From the NCBI RefSeq assembly GCF_026015885.1, contig NZ_JAPDUG010000004.1, forward strand, positions 1-64,000: DNA of 64,000 bases, in the 5' to 3' direction. Shown here in pieces: positions 18,172 to 27,048 of this stretch. This DNA comes from Halocynthiibacter sp. SDUM655004 (GTDB taxonomy: Bacteria; Pseudomonadota; Alphaproteobacteria; Rhodobacterales; Rhodobacteraceae). Each line of letters opens with the position of its first letter. Position 1 is the stretch's first letter. Below the pieces are notes generated by a model that did not search any database, was not told the origin of the DNA, and worked only from the letters and a program-made list of their open reading frames with translations. A program made the translations under genes and the position numbers.

Positions 18172-18611
18172 AACCCCTTGAGCCGTGGTCCAATTTGGTG
18201 AGCGCAGTGTTGACTGGCCTCGAGTGTTCTGTTGATCAACTAAAAAGGCTTCTCAGAAACGTAACTACTCTTAGAAATTCGGGTGTAGATCGAAAAGACG
18301 CGGATGGCTCTGTTGTCCGAGATAACCACACAAGATGCGTAGAGTGTACTGTCACCGACGGAACCAGTGCAAGTGAATCAAAGATCCTGACTGAGCTATT
18401 GGTTTTTGGTTCTTTGCTGCTAATTAGTGTTGGGTACAATGCTATGGCACAACAAGTTGTTATTACGACTGATGGTGAATTCGGTGGCTTAGTTATTGGT
18501 CAATCAAAGCAACAAATTTTTAACGAACTCGTAAGTAGGCCAGATGTCCTGAGTGTTTGGCCCTCGACGGTATCACGCGTGTTTGACGTCAGCGCCTATG
18601 GGTCCAAATAG
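18165..18611 (+). pseudogene. fragment of a secreted protein gene
   Basis: Open frame of 148 codons. The first 75 residues look unlike a protein, but residues 76-148 start with a hydrophobic signal-like stretch (LTELLVFGSLLLISVGYNAM then AQQ) followed by VVITTDGEFGGLVIGQSKQQ. That looks like the beginning of an exported protein. The frame ends at a stop just before the IS3 relic at about 18620, so I suspect truncation by insertion. A short intact protein starting at a TTG or at ATG 18441 cannot be excluded. Confidence 0.35.
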
Positions 18612-18619
18612 GGCAATTT

Positions 18620-18775
18620 GATAAGAGAGAGTTTATGGCTCATCGTCACCACTGAGGAGTGGACGATGAGAAAGACAACAAAAAGCCCTGGCGAGAAGAT
18701 CGTCAAAGACATCAAACGTGCTACGCGCAAGCAATATTCATCCGAAGATGAAGATCAGGATCGTCTTGGAAAGCC
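18620..18775 (+). mobile_element. second IS3-family remnant, 5' end only
   Basis: ATG 18666 opens MRKTTKSPGEKIVKDIKRAT then RKQYSSED, which is the N-terminus of a common IS3-family OrfA. One extra G near 18751 shifts the frame; the shifted frame continues KIRIVLE and then the similarity ends at about 18775. Only the first 40 or so codons of the transposase survive. The leader ACCACTGAGGAGTGGACG supplies a good ribosome-binding site, so a short peptide could still be made. Confidence 0.7.
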
Positions 18776-19101
18776 ATAGGCGTCCTCTGTCACCTCTGTA
18801 TAGCGATTGCAGAGCAGAGTCTTGAGTTCCGTGACCGTACCTCTCCAACGCTTGTCATCCTGCATGAGCTTGAGGATCGCCAAGCCCACAGGGTGACCTT
18901 CCACAGTGGCGCAGTCGCTCCGGCATCGATTAGCCGCGTAGGACTCCAGAAACGCCCCGTCAGGCCATCCGCCCAATTGGCAAAGTCCACCATCCGTGGC
19001 CGCTCTGTGAGCGTCTCAGCAGGGAGGTTTCCAAGCGCGGTTGAGACAGCATCCAGCAATCCGTCCAGAATCCGTGGTCTTATCGCTGACCTGAGCCCCA
19101 A
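18755..19101 (-). pseudogene. 3' fragment of a phage/plasmid ATPase-like gene
   Basis: Two minus-strand frames joined by one shift near 18960. The first reads RPRILDGLLDAVSTALGNLP then ERPRMVDFANWADGL; the second reads WPDGAFLESYAANR, GHPVGLAILKLMQDDKRWRG and TVTELKTLL. This order resembles the C-terminal part of ATP-binding primase/helicase-like proteins of phages and plasmids. The 5' part is absent: upstream sequence (19102-19230) does not continue it. It lies against the IS3 relic, which suggests a scar of several mobile-element events. Confidence 0.5.
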
Positions 19102-19230
19102 GTTTCCTCCAGCCTTCGGAGAGTCCTTGGGGTATACTTGATGGCGGCAAGCGGCCAGTTCGGCAGCGCCGTTGGTTTCAAGTTAAGTGAAACACCCTGC
19201 GACAACGGTTCATTCACGGATGAGTAGCCT

Positions 19231-20706
19231 TCACAGTTCGCATCCCGGGCGTGAGTAGATGTCATAGGTTCCGACCATGCCGCGGTGTTGATAGGTGTTC
19301 CAAGCGATGGAAAATTTGTCAACCTGTTGAAAATAATCCAAATAATCGAATGCGGCACCGTTAAAATAGGCTTTGTCAGGGCTGGTATCGACAATAACCA
19401 CCTGCGGGCGTGTGCGAAAGAAATCGTCCAGAACCATCTCGCGGGCGTCATTGAGAATAGCGCGGTAGTTTGCTTGCTCAATCGAGTTTTCAGTCTGACT
19501 CAGCAAGTAGCTGGCACCAGGGAAAAGCCACAAAGTGGGCGCGCGGTTTGCCGGTTCTGCCTGTGCTAAATTGGCCAGAGGGAAGCCCGATGATACTGTT
19601 GAACTGAAAATTTGAAAACTGCGTTGGCCTGGCGGACAGATAAAATACGGCGCGGCATTGGTGGCGAAAGTGTTGGTATACGGTCCAGCCCTGAGCGCAG
19701 GCACCAATAGCACTCCGATGGCCAGAGTGGCGGACAACATCGGCCACCAATGTTGTCGTGCATGCGCGAGGCCCGTAGCGGCCCATGTCACCGCCAGCAC
19801 CACGTAAAAGTTGGCGGGAATGCGTTGGTAATTCCAACCCTTGGATTGAAACAGGTAGGCTGCGATAGCGCTCGCGCCAACAAGGATCACGAGAGCGGTG
19901 GCATGGTTTCTCTGCGGTGTCAGCGCCATAAGTACCAAGGCGAATGCCAGTACCGCGATCAAGGTATTGGAGCGCACCAGCATATCTGAAAAGGGCGTGT
20001 CAAAAGCGCCATAAAGCTGAAGCGTACGAGGAATAACACTGTCAAAATAGGCTGGGTGCAGGATGTAAGAGGCTATAACATAAGCAACTAATAGCGCAGC
20101 GGGCAATACAAATTCGATCCTTAGCGTCGGGCGCAGGCTGCGAGCGCTCAGGACCTTGTAGATCAGGATTATCAGCGGTAACAAAAGGAAGTAATGCTTG
20201 AGCGCGACACCTAAAACCGCCCATATGGCGATGCCTGCACGTTGTGCCTTGCTCGGCGGATTTTCGAGTAAACTCATCACCAGAAATGGCAAAAAGAAGA
20301 TCGTAAAAAGGTGGTCGCGTTGCCCGAAGTCACCAATTGGAAGCAAGACTAAACCGACCGCAGCGACGCCAAGAAAGATCCGACGTGAAAGAGGTGTTAT
20401 CGTTGGTGAGTTCCGAAACAGGCTCCATGTCGTCAAAAGGGATACTGAAATCAGGGCAAAAACAAATGCTTTATAAACTGCGATTTCTGATAACCCAGAA
20501 ACACCAGAAATCCAGACGGGTATAGCAGTCAGATAGAACGCCAAAGGCGGATTTAGCTCAAAGATTTCTTCATAGATCGGAAGGCCGTCAAGCCACCAGC
20601 GGGTTGAGATCAGATACCAGCTAATGTCGTGGCTTAGCATTGTGCCGGATAGCAAAAAGACGCCCAGCATTATGACGCAGATAGGGAAAAATAGATCGCG
20701 TGTCAT
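19231..20706 (-). CDS. GT-C fold membrane glycosyltransferase-like protein
   Basis: 491 residues from the ATG that overlaps the stop of gtrA-like gene (ATGA), rather than the longer frame from 20745. About ten to eleven membrane helices follow an N-terminal helix and a first periplasmic loop with acidic residues (SHDISWYLISTRWWLDGLPI, then EEIFELNPPLA), as in GT39/GT83-type enzymes that use polyprenyl-phosphate sugars. The C-terminal 150 residues form a periplasmic domain. Last gene of a four-gene overlapping operon, so it probably transfers the sugar made available by the GT2 and GtrA proteins to a surface glycan. Confidence 0.75.
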   Translation of the reverse strand: MTRDLFFPICVIMLGVFLLSGTMLSHDISWYLISTRWWLDGLPIYEEIFELNPPLAFYLTAIPVWISGVSGLSEIAVYKAFVFALISVSLLTTWSLFRNSPTITPLSRRIFLGVAAVGLVLLPIGDFGQRDHLFTIFFLPFLVMSLLENPPSKAQRAGIAIWAVLGVALKHYFLLLPLIILIYKVLSARSLRPTLRIEFVLPAALLVAYVIASYILHPAYFDSVIPRTLQLYGAFDTPFSDMLVRSNTLIAVLAFALVLMALTPQRNHATALVILVGASAIAAYLFQSKGWNYQRIPANFYVVLAVTWAATGLAHARQHWWPMLSATLAIGVLLVPALRAGPYTNTFATNAAPYFICPPGQRSFQIFSSTVSSGFPLANLAQAEPANRAPTLWLFPGASYLLSQTENSIEQANYRAILNDAREMVLDDFFRTRPQVVIVDTSPDKAYFNGAAFDYLDYFQQVDKFSIAWNTYQHRGMVGTYDIYSRPGCEL

Positions 20707-21080
20707 GTGCGGAAAACAAAAAATTTCATCATTATGAACGAACATAACGGAATCACTATCAGCACCGACAAGAAGGACACCACCGGAGCAAAGCGGTAAA
20801 GCAACACCGGAATGATTAGCGATAGTACCAACCCCATAAATGTTGCGGCGGCGAACCTACAAGCTTCAAAAGGCGCCGCCCCAACGTTTCGGAATGTCAG
20901 GTGTTTGTGACCCAGGTATGCGAAAACAGCGGCGAATGCGTAAGCAATGACCGACGCAGTAATTGTATTGAGCCCCAAAAGGCTATTCAGTGTGGCGGCA
21001 CAAAGAAAGTAAAGCGCCGAGTTGGCAGCACCCACTCCGACAAATCGAAGTGCCTCCCCTGATACTGATCCGAAAATCAT
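20703..21080 (-). CDS. GtrA-family membrane protein
   Basis: 125 residues, four membrane helices, with typical GtrA features: LRFVGVGAANSALYFLCAAT at the start, AYLGHKHLTFRN in the first cytoplasmic loop, and a last helix ending in KFFVFR. GtrA proteins are thought to flip polyprenyl-phosphate-linked sugars across the inner membrane. The start at 21080 overlaps the methyltransferase stop (ATGA); a longer form from 21125 is less likely. Confidence 0.85.
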   Translation of the reverse strand: MIFGSVSGEALRFVGVGAANSALYFLCAATLNSLLGLNTITASVIAYAFAAVFAYLGHKHLTFRNVGAAPFEACRFAAATFMGLVLSLIIPVLLYRFAPVVSFLSVLIVIPLCSFIMMKFFVFRT

Positions 21081-21769
21081 GATACTTGCCCAATGGCCGC
21101 GTACTGTGCCCCAAGAGGTAGCCAATGCAATCGGCGCTCAATTTTTCTGAAGCCTGACTTGTTGGACGGGAAAAACACGAAATTGCGGGTTGCAACATCA
21201 ATTAGCCCAGCCTTTCGCATGCGACGGCGCATATTGCGTGTACCGAGCAAAACAGCGTCGGCATCAAACGGGCAACGAGCAACGGACAGACGCGTGGCGG
21301 GATTGAGAGGGTTGTGTTCAATCAGGCAAACCAAACCGCCGGGAGATACAACTCGGTTTAACTCTGCCATGAAATTATCCCAATGTGCAGGCGGCACATG
21401 ATGCATAACGCAAATTGACAGGCACATGTCAAAACTGTCGTCGTCGTAAGGTAGAGTTAGCCCGTCGTAGACTTCGTATTTGCGATCTGGGTTTTCGGTT
21501 CGAGCGCGAGCAATACTATCGATTGATACATCAACTCCTTCAACCGAAGAGAACATTGGAGAAATCAGAGGATGCAGCGCGCCTACACCACAACCAACAT
21601 CCAAAAGCTTGGGATTCGGGCGCTCACTTAGGCGCAGAGCCAAAAGATCTTGAATCATCAGCGCTTTGGAGTGCTGAAAGAAACCATGCGACAGGCCAGA
21701 GAAGCTTATAGACTGCTCCACCGTGTCTATATAGCGATCACTGTAGGCATCAAATTGATCCTTAGCCAT
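21077..21769 (-). CDS. class I SAM-dependent methyltransferase
   Basis: 230 residues from ATG 21769, which lies inside the 3' end of the GT2 gene. Motif I is KLLDVGCGVGALHPL (about 53-67), followed by VEGVDVS (motif II), FDMCLSICVMHHV (motif IV) and a post-motif region with SPGGLVCLIEHNPLNP. These define a Rossmann-type methyltransferase. Its place between GT2 and GtrA genes suggests that it methylates a lipid-linked sugar or the glycan. The substrate is not readable from sequence. Confidence 0.85.
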   Translation of the reverse strand: MAKDQFDAYSDRYIDTVEQSISFSGLSHGFFQHSKALMIQDLLALRLSERPNPKLLDVGCGVGALHPLISPMFSSVEGVDVSIDSIARARTENPDRKYEVYDGLTLPYDDDSFDMCLSICVMHHVPPAHWDNFMAELNRVVSPGGLVCLIEHNPLNPATRLSVARCPFDADAVLLGTRNMRRRMRKAGLIDVATRNFVFFPSNKSGFRKIERRLHWLPLGAQYAAIGQVS

Positions 21770-22760
21770 TGGAAACTCGATTTGAACTTGGCATTTGAAC
21801 AACTTCCGCTACGCCGATGCTTTCCGTGACGAAATAAAGGGGGCGTTGTTTGCTCTCGTTATGGATGCGGCCAACATAAAGGCCGATTACGCCACTGATC
21901 AACAGGTTCATGCCTGAAAGGAATGACAATATAACGATCGTTGAGGCCCAGCCATCTATGAGCTCGTCCGTAAAAAGCGCCATAGCAAAAATGTATGCGC
22001 CATAGGTCATGGCACCCAGCGAAACGAGCGCACCCAACCAAAGTGCAAGCCGCAGAGGTGCGTCAGAAAACCCAACAACACCGTCCATTGCCAATCTCAG
22101 CATCTTCTTAAACGGGTATTTGGTTTCGCCGGCCACGCGCTCAGGGCGGTCAAACTGCACAATGGTCTGACGGAACCCGACCCACGCAAACATACCACGT
22201 AGGAAGCGATCGCGTTCTGGCATGGATTTAATCGCTTGAATAACCTTTGAGTCAACCAATCTGAAATCACCAACATCACGTGGAATTTCGACCGACGATA
22301 ATTGCGACAAAATGCGATAGTACAAACTGGCAGTGAACTTCTTAAAGCGCGTTTCCCCTTCACGCGCTCGGCGTTGAGCATGAACGATTTCGTAGCCCTC
22401 CTGCCATTTTGCAATCAGGTCATGCACAACTTCAGGCGGGTCTTGAAGATCGGCGTCCATGATAATCACGGCTTTTCCACAAACTGTGTTCAACCCTGCT
22501 GTTACTGCAACTTGATGGCCAAAATTTCGTGACAAGCGGATCATTTTAATACGCGGATCTTGTGCTGTATATTCGGCTACAATGACAGCGCTTTGATCTC
22601 GGCTCCCGTCATCGACAAACACAACTTCACTTATCCCATCGATCTTGTCCATTAGTGCTGTTATCCGCTCCAACAGAGCAGGCAAAACTGCTTCTTCGTT
22701 CATGAATGGTATAACAAAGCTGTATGTGACGAATGAATTCATTGTTGTCTCTATGTGCAT
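21762..22760 (-). CDS. GT2 glycosyltransferase, GtrB/DPM1-like
   Basis: 332 residues. The N-terminal domain (about 10-235) is a GT2 domain, with FVIPFMNEEAVLPALLERI, VFVDDGSRD, the DXD-type MDADLQDPPE, and DVGDFRLVD. Two C-terminal membrane helices (about 240-262 and 272-298) are followed by YVGRIHNESKQRPLYFV. This is the GtrB/DPM1 type that loads a sugar from a nucleotide donor onto polyprenyl phosphate on the cytoplasmic face. First gene of the operon that continues with the methyltransferase. Met7 (22742) is an alternative start. Confidence 0.9.
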   Translation of the reverse strand: MHIETTMNSFVTYSFVIPFMNEEAVLPALLERITALMDKIDGISEVVFVDDGSRDQSAVIVAEYTAQDPRIKMIRLSRNFGHQVAVTAGLNTVCGKAVIIMDADLQDPPEVVHDLIAKWQEGYEIVHAQRRAREGETRFKKFTASLYYRILSQLSSVEIPRDVGDFRLVDSKVIQAIKSMPERDRFLRGMFAWVGFRQTIVQFDRPERVAGETKYPFKKMLRLAMDGVVGFSDAPLRLALWLGALVSLGAMTYGAYIFAMALFTDELIDGWASTIVILSFLSGMNLLISGVIGLYVGRIHNESKQRPLYFVTESIGVAEVVQMPSSNRVSNG

Positions 22761-22940
22761 AGATGCTACCTAATGCGGTAAGGGTCCGCGATCTAATACA
22801 GAGTCTTATAGGAATGAGGCAGGATTTAGACTGTTTCTTGTCGTGAAATGGTTTTGAGTGAGAATAAATATTGTTTCTATTTTTTGGTTTCTAAAAGCAA
22901 CGCATTCGAAACAGCAGAGACTAAAGCTCAGGTATGAATT

Positions 22941-24143
22941 ATGAATGAAACAACCTCAGGCGGAGGCGAAGCTCACTTCGGAACGCCGCCGCTGACTTGG
23001 GTGCTGAGTTTCAGTCTGATCGTGAGCTACGCGCTGCTTTACCCTGTCACACAACCGGATCATTATAAATATCTTGTTCCCTGGTTGAGGGCGATAACCG
23101 GTTCTGACGGACATGATGTCTTTGCTACGGAATTTTCAAACTATACGGGCGGCTATATTAGTTTTCTTTGGCTGGTGAGTTTAGCCAAACCACTCCTGTC
23201 TGAACTGGCGGTCATCAAGATTACTGCAGTCATCGGCAGCGTTCTGGCCGCATTTGGTGTCACGCAATGCCTGGCCGCCGCAGGGTGGGCGGGACGAGCC
23301 CGCCTAAACGCAGGATTGGCGTTCTTATTGCTGCCGACGACAATGCTCAATGGCATTGGGTGGGGGCAGGCAGATGCATTTTTTACAGCCTTTATTTTGT
23401 ACTCCATGGCCGCCGTTCTCCGGCAGCGGCCGTTGCTGGCCGGTCTGATGTTTGCCATCGCCGTGTCTTTCAAACTGCAGGCGATGTTCTTCGCCCCCTT
23501 TTTACTAGGGTATTTGCTAAAGTCTCCTGGTCGGATGCTGATATCTGCGGGCATACTTTTTCCCGTCTATCTATTAGTTAACGCCATCTATCTGGCAGCT
23601 GGGCGTGACTTATTGGAGGTTCTGACTATCTATGCTGGCCAAGCCCAGACATTTACCCGCTTGTCGATGAACGCTGGGAACTTCTGGTTAATGCTTGATA
23701 TGCTTGGCCCGAACGAGCTTCTAAGCACACAGCATCGATCATTTGTGCTGGCTGGCTTGACTGCTGCGTTGGCTGCTGGCGTTGCGATTGTTTTCAAGGT
23801 TCTCAAAGCGCCGTTTACTCTACATGCAATGATCTATTACGCCAGTCTTTCTGCGATTTTAATGCCATTTCTGCTACCCAAAATGCACGAGCGGTTCTTC
23901 TTCCCCGCTGAAGCACTATTGTTTGTTGCCGCGCTAATGTACCCACGGTTTCTGCCTGTAGCAGTATTAACGCAACTCTCTGGAATCGCGATGTATTCGG
24001 TTTATCACGATACTCTTGGTGTAAGGGCGATACTTGGCTGGCCTTGGGTCGCGATTGCGGGGATCGTATTGATGGCGGCTGCTATCTACTTACTGTTGCG
24101 TTGGGGAAGAGTGGGTGGGGAAGAGAATGAATTTAGACGATGA
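22941..24143 (+). CDS. GT-C/GT87-like membrane mannosyltransferase
   Basis: 400 residues with about ten membrane helices. The pattern is an early loop with HYKYLVPWLRA and acidic residues, GWGQADAFFTAFILYSMAAV (the GQ-D motif common in GT87/PIG-M-like proteins), FKLQAMFFAPFLLGYLL and KMHERFFFPAEALL. It fits polyprenyl-phosphate-dependent mannosyl- or hexosyltransferases. It is divergent from the GT2 operon with 180 bp between, so both units may belong to the same surface-glycan pathway. Confidence 0.7.
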   Translation: MNETTSGGGEAHFGTPPLTWVLSFSLIVSYALLYPVTQPDHYKYLVPWLRAITGSDGHDVFATEFSNYTGGYISFLWLVSLAKPLLSELAVIKITAVIGSVLAAFGVTQCLAAAGWAGRARLNAGLAFLLLPTTMLNGIGWGQADAFFTAFILYSMAAVLRQRPLLAGLMFAIAVSFKLQAMFFAPFLLGYLLKSPGRMLISAGILFPVYLLVNAIYLAAGRDLLEVLTIYAGQAQTFTRLSMNAGNFWLMLDMLGPNELLSTQHRSFVLAGLTAALAAGVAIVFKVLKAPFTLHAMIYYASLSAILMPFLLPKMHERFFFPAEALLFVAALMYPRFLPVAVLTQLSGIAMYSVYHDTLGVRAILGWPWVAIAGIVLMAAAIYLLLRWGRVGGEENEFRR

Positions 24144-24251
24144 TTAGAATTTCTTGACCCAACCGCATAATTAACTGACTATGAATTCCTTAGACAAGGA
24201 TGCCTAAAGCCAATAATTTTCCCGGAGTAGTCGCCTTTTCTCAGCGTTAAG

Positions 24252-24292
24252 CAGGCAAAGCCGAACCTCGCCATGTTGTGGCGGCCTTTTTG
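24252..24292 (+). terminator. possible intrinsic terminator
   Basis: CGCCA, loop TGTTG, TGGCG, then GCCTTTTTG. An outer AGGC/GCCT pairing may extend the stem. It lies about 110 bp after the GT-C gene stop, rather far, so the assignment is tentative. Confidence 0.4.
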
Positions 24293-24593
24293 TGATCACC
24301 TAATTGGCTGTAGGATAACGCTCCCTGCAGAACCTTCAGTTCTAACGCGCAAAGGCATCATGCTACGAAAGCTAGCTAAAAAGTGGTTTGGCGCCATTTC
24401 AGCAACCACCCGGCATCTGTGTCTACTGTCTGACTGTATTAAGAGCGCACTCACAGCGAATTGTCGGCTTGAAATCTACTGAGATCGACAGAGCGGAATG
24501 ACTTGGACGGGGAGATTCGCTGTATCGCCGAAGCCTTGCCGCTGCAGGCGCAAAAAGCGTGTTGAACATTCAGTACCTGTATCCACTACGATC

Positions 24594-24722
24594 GCAGACG
24601 TCCGCTTAGTCCCGCACAGCCGAGCTTGCCCCTACGCAAATGCTGCATGATGTTCTAACGGCCGGTCTGGTGAGGCCGCGCTGCAGCAAAGACGTCTTTG
24701 ATGAAAGGCAGGTTCGGGCCGA
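24594..24722. repeat. dispersed repeat family B, copy 1
   Basis: About 128 bp alignable with 30583-30706. Shared landmarks in order are GTCCGCTT, GCTGCATGA, CGGTCTGGT, CTGCA, CGTCTTTGATGAAAGGCA and GGTT(C/T)GG-type end. Both copies are intergenic and no reading frame is preserved. Confidence 0.65.
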
Positions 24723-25401
24723 CTTCTGCCCCTAAACTTTGCTCGACAGCATAGTTCGACAACGGCGGTTGCGTACTCCCGTAACCAAATTTAAAAAGTA
24801 CTTACAATAACTTACGACCAGTGAGGCGATAGCTTCGTTGGTCCCGTTTCCTCGCGGTTCTACAAGGCCCAGTGAAAAGGGCAGGTTCCAGTCATTCGCG
24901 GCAGGCGCGAATTCTGCATGCTGCCACGCTAATAGCATACACCGAGAGTTCACACTCTCATGAAGGCGATCAGTTGGCGAAGCTATTGGTTCGGCATTTC
25001 GACTACGCGTTGAATGTACTGGTCTGTTCGAGTTGTGACGAACTGTAACCGCGTCGCGCTACGGCGTTTTCGCGATTGATTGGCGAAGACCCAATGCAAG
25101 CCGAGAAGGTCATATTTCCTGTCAACCGCGATGATCTCGCCGAATTTGTAAGCGTGATGCGCAACTGCATTACCAGAATACTCCACCTGTCGCTGCAGAA
25201 GGGTGCATTGAATACGGCTATGGGCAGGTTACGATCACCCACAGGGCCATCGGAGTTTTCCGCGAAAAGCGCTTGACCTAGAGCGCACAGATTGCCTCTG
25301 TAGACATTGCGATGGACCAAATCACAGGTTTGTTCCTTCGCACAATAGTTCAAACAATGCTCTACTGGGGGCACGAAGAGGCTCGACAGGAGAATTCAGT
25401 G

Positions 25402-26727
25402 ATGCGGGTTAATATCTGGACGGTTTTATGCGTACTGACTGCGACAGTCCTTCTTGCCGTTCCGTGGCTTGAGCTGGCTGGCGACGGTGTGGCGCTCCCT
25501 TGGGGCATTTATCTTCAGTTGCTCTTTGCCACTGGGTTTTTGTCAGTGACGTTAATGTCTGTCGCGATGGTACTGTCATTGCGAAACCCGCGGGTTGAGA
25601 ATTGGGTCGGCGGGCTTGACCGAAGCTACCGCCTCCATCGGCGGGCAGCGCAGTGGGGCGTTGGTTTTGGGTTGGCCCATTACCTTATCAAGCTGGGTTC
25701 AAAGCAACTCCGCAAAGCCGAGCTTCTAACGAAACCGGAGGGTTATGACAGCGGCATCCCGGCATTCTTCGACCCATTGCACGATCTCGCCAAACTTGCC
25801 GGAGAATGGGGGCTGTATGTCGCGATTGCGCTTGTCGCGGTGGCTCTGATTCAAGCGATTTCCTATCGTCAGTTCGTGCGTCTACATCGTATCTTTCCAG
25901 TGATCTACCTCGGGTTCGTTCTGCACGCAGTCGTGTTTATGCCACTGGCCTACTGGATAAATCTAACGGGTGCGGTTCTGTCGGTGAGTGTGGTTGGAGG
26001 TCTGATTGCCAGCGGGCTAAGTCTATCTGGAAGGATCGGGCGATCCAGACAGGTGCAAGGGCGGGTTACTCAGGTTCAGCCCATCGGCAACGACGTTTTG
26101 GAAGTGATTATAGAGCCCGGCCCGGCCTGGCCCGGACATCAAGCAGGGCAGTTTGCCTTATTTACCTTTGACACCAAAGAGGGCTCTCATCCGTTCACAC
26201 TTGCTTCCGCCTGGGAGAGCGGCGCGGGGCCGAAAAAGATCAGAATCGCCATAAAGGCTCTTGGGGATTACACCTCGACCTTGCCTGGGTCTTTGGCAGA
26301 GGGCGCGCCGGTCAGGATCGAAGGCCCCTATGGGCGGTTCGACTTCGATAATGGCAAAGGTAGGCAAATCTGGATTGCTGGCGGAATCGGGCTGACACCG
26401 TTTGTGGCTCGGCTGGAACACCGTACGGCCCAACCGATGGCGCTGGAGCCCGTAGATCTGTTTTTCAGCACACGCGGGGTATCATCAAACCTCCTAGATC
26501 GTATTCAAAAGATCGCAGAGGCCGGTCATGCACGGCTACACGTCGTCGACACAGGGCATGACGCGCCTATCGACGCAGCGTTGATCATGCAGGCAGTACC
26601 GGATTGGCATATCGCAAGCATCTGGTTTTGCGGCCCAGCAGGATTTGGTGATGCATTGGAAACGGCGTTCCACGACGCAAGCCTGCCGCGCGGGAAATTC
26701 CACCGCGAAGCATTCGCGTTCCGGTAG
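25402..26727 (+). CDS. ferric reductase-like flavocytochrome
   Basis: 441 residues starting at ATG 25402 (GGAG 8 nt upstream). The N-terminal half has about six membrane helices with His residues placed as heme ligands (LHRRAAQWGVGFGLAHYLIK, RLHRIFPVIYLGFVLHAV). The C-terminal half is a ferredoxin-reductase module: GHQAGQFALFTF, then SHPFTLAS (FAD site), GPYGRFDFDNG, IAGGIGLTPFVARL (NAD(P) site) and WFCGPAGFG. This is the FRE/NOX-type architecture, which moves electrons from cytosolic NAD(P)H through heme to ferric iron or oxygen outside. A longer start at 25312 has no signal support. Confidence 0.85.
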   Translation: MRVNIWTVLCVLTATVLLAVPWLELAGDGVALPWGIYLQLLFATGFLSVTLMSVAMVLSLRNPRVENWVGGLDRSYRLHRRAAQWGVGFGLAHYLIKLGSKQLRKAELLTKPEGYDSGIPAFFDPLHDLAKLAGEWGLYVAIALVAVALIQAISYRQFVRLHRIFPVIYLGFVLHAVVFMPLAYWINLTGAVLSVSVVGGLIASGLSLSGRIGRSRQVQGRVTQVQPIGNDVLEVIIEPGPAWPGHQAGQFALFTFDTKEGSHPFTLASAWESGAGPKKIRIAIKALGDYTSTLPGSLAEGAPVRIEGPYGRFDFDNGKGRQIWIAGGIGLTPFVARLEHRTAQPMALEPVDLFFSTRGVSSNLLDRIQKIAEAGHARLHVVDTGHDAPIDAALIMQAVPDWHIASIWFCGPAGFGDALETAFHDASLPRGKFHREAFAFR

Positions 26728-27048
26728 TCCATTTGCAAGTGCCATAAATAGGGCCGAACACACAGAGAAGTTGAAAACAGAGATGCGTGAGCAAGCATAT
26801 TCAGTCCAACTCTCGATAGCCTCGCATGGCATAAAGCAGACGTTGAAATTGAGGGCAACTTAGTTCGCGCTCAAGCACGTCGTGCGATGGCAGAGCTAGA
26901 AGAACTTTTGCGAAGAGAGTTTCGGTGAGGCAGGACATTGGGCTTGGTCACCGGTATGTTCGTCCTGCTTGATTAATGAAGAAACTATCTTCAGATCAAA
27001 AAGTAGCTGGTGGAAATATTACCCCACCAGCAAAGATTTCGACCGTCG
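26728..27048. other. 321-bp intergenic stretch
   Basis: No gene. A frame at about 26800-26926 encodes a helical stretch (EIEGNLVRAQARRAMAELEE) ending in a stop, which might be a gene relic, but it has no start or family match. Confidence 0.4.

Larger units (their letters stand above)
24144..25401. other. 1.26-kb intergenic stretch with repeat family B
   Basis: The longest gene-free stretch. Repeat family B copy 1 lies at 24594-24722 and a terminator-like hairpin at 24252-24292. Short frames on both strands are not protein-like and lack ribosome-binding sites. Confidence 0.55.

Noticed and set aside
26798-26928. Helical C-terminal-like peptide after the ferric reductase gene
   Set aside because: Protein-like composition but no start, no ribosome-binding site and no family; too little to annotate as a gene relic.
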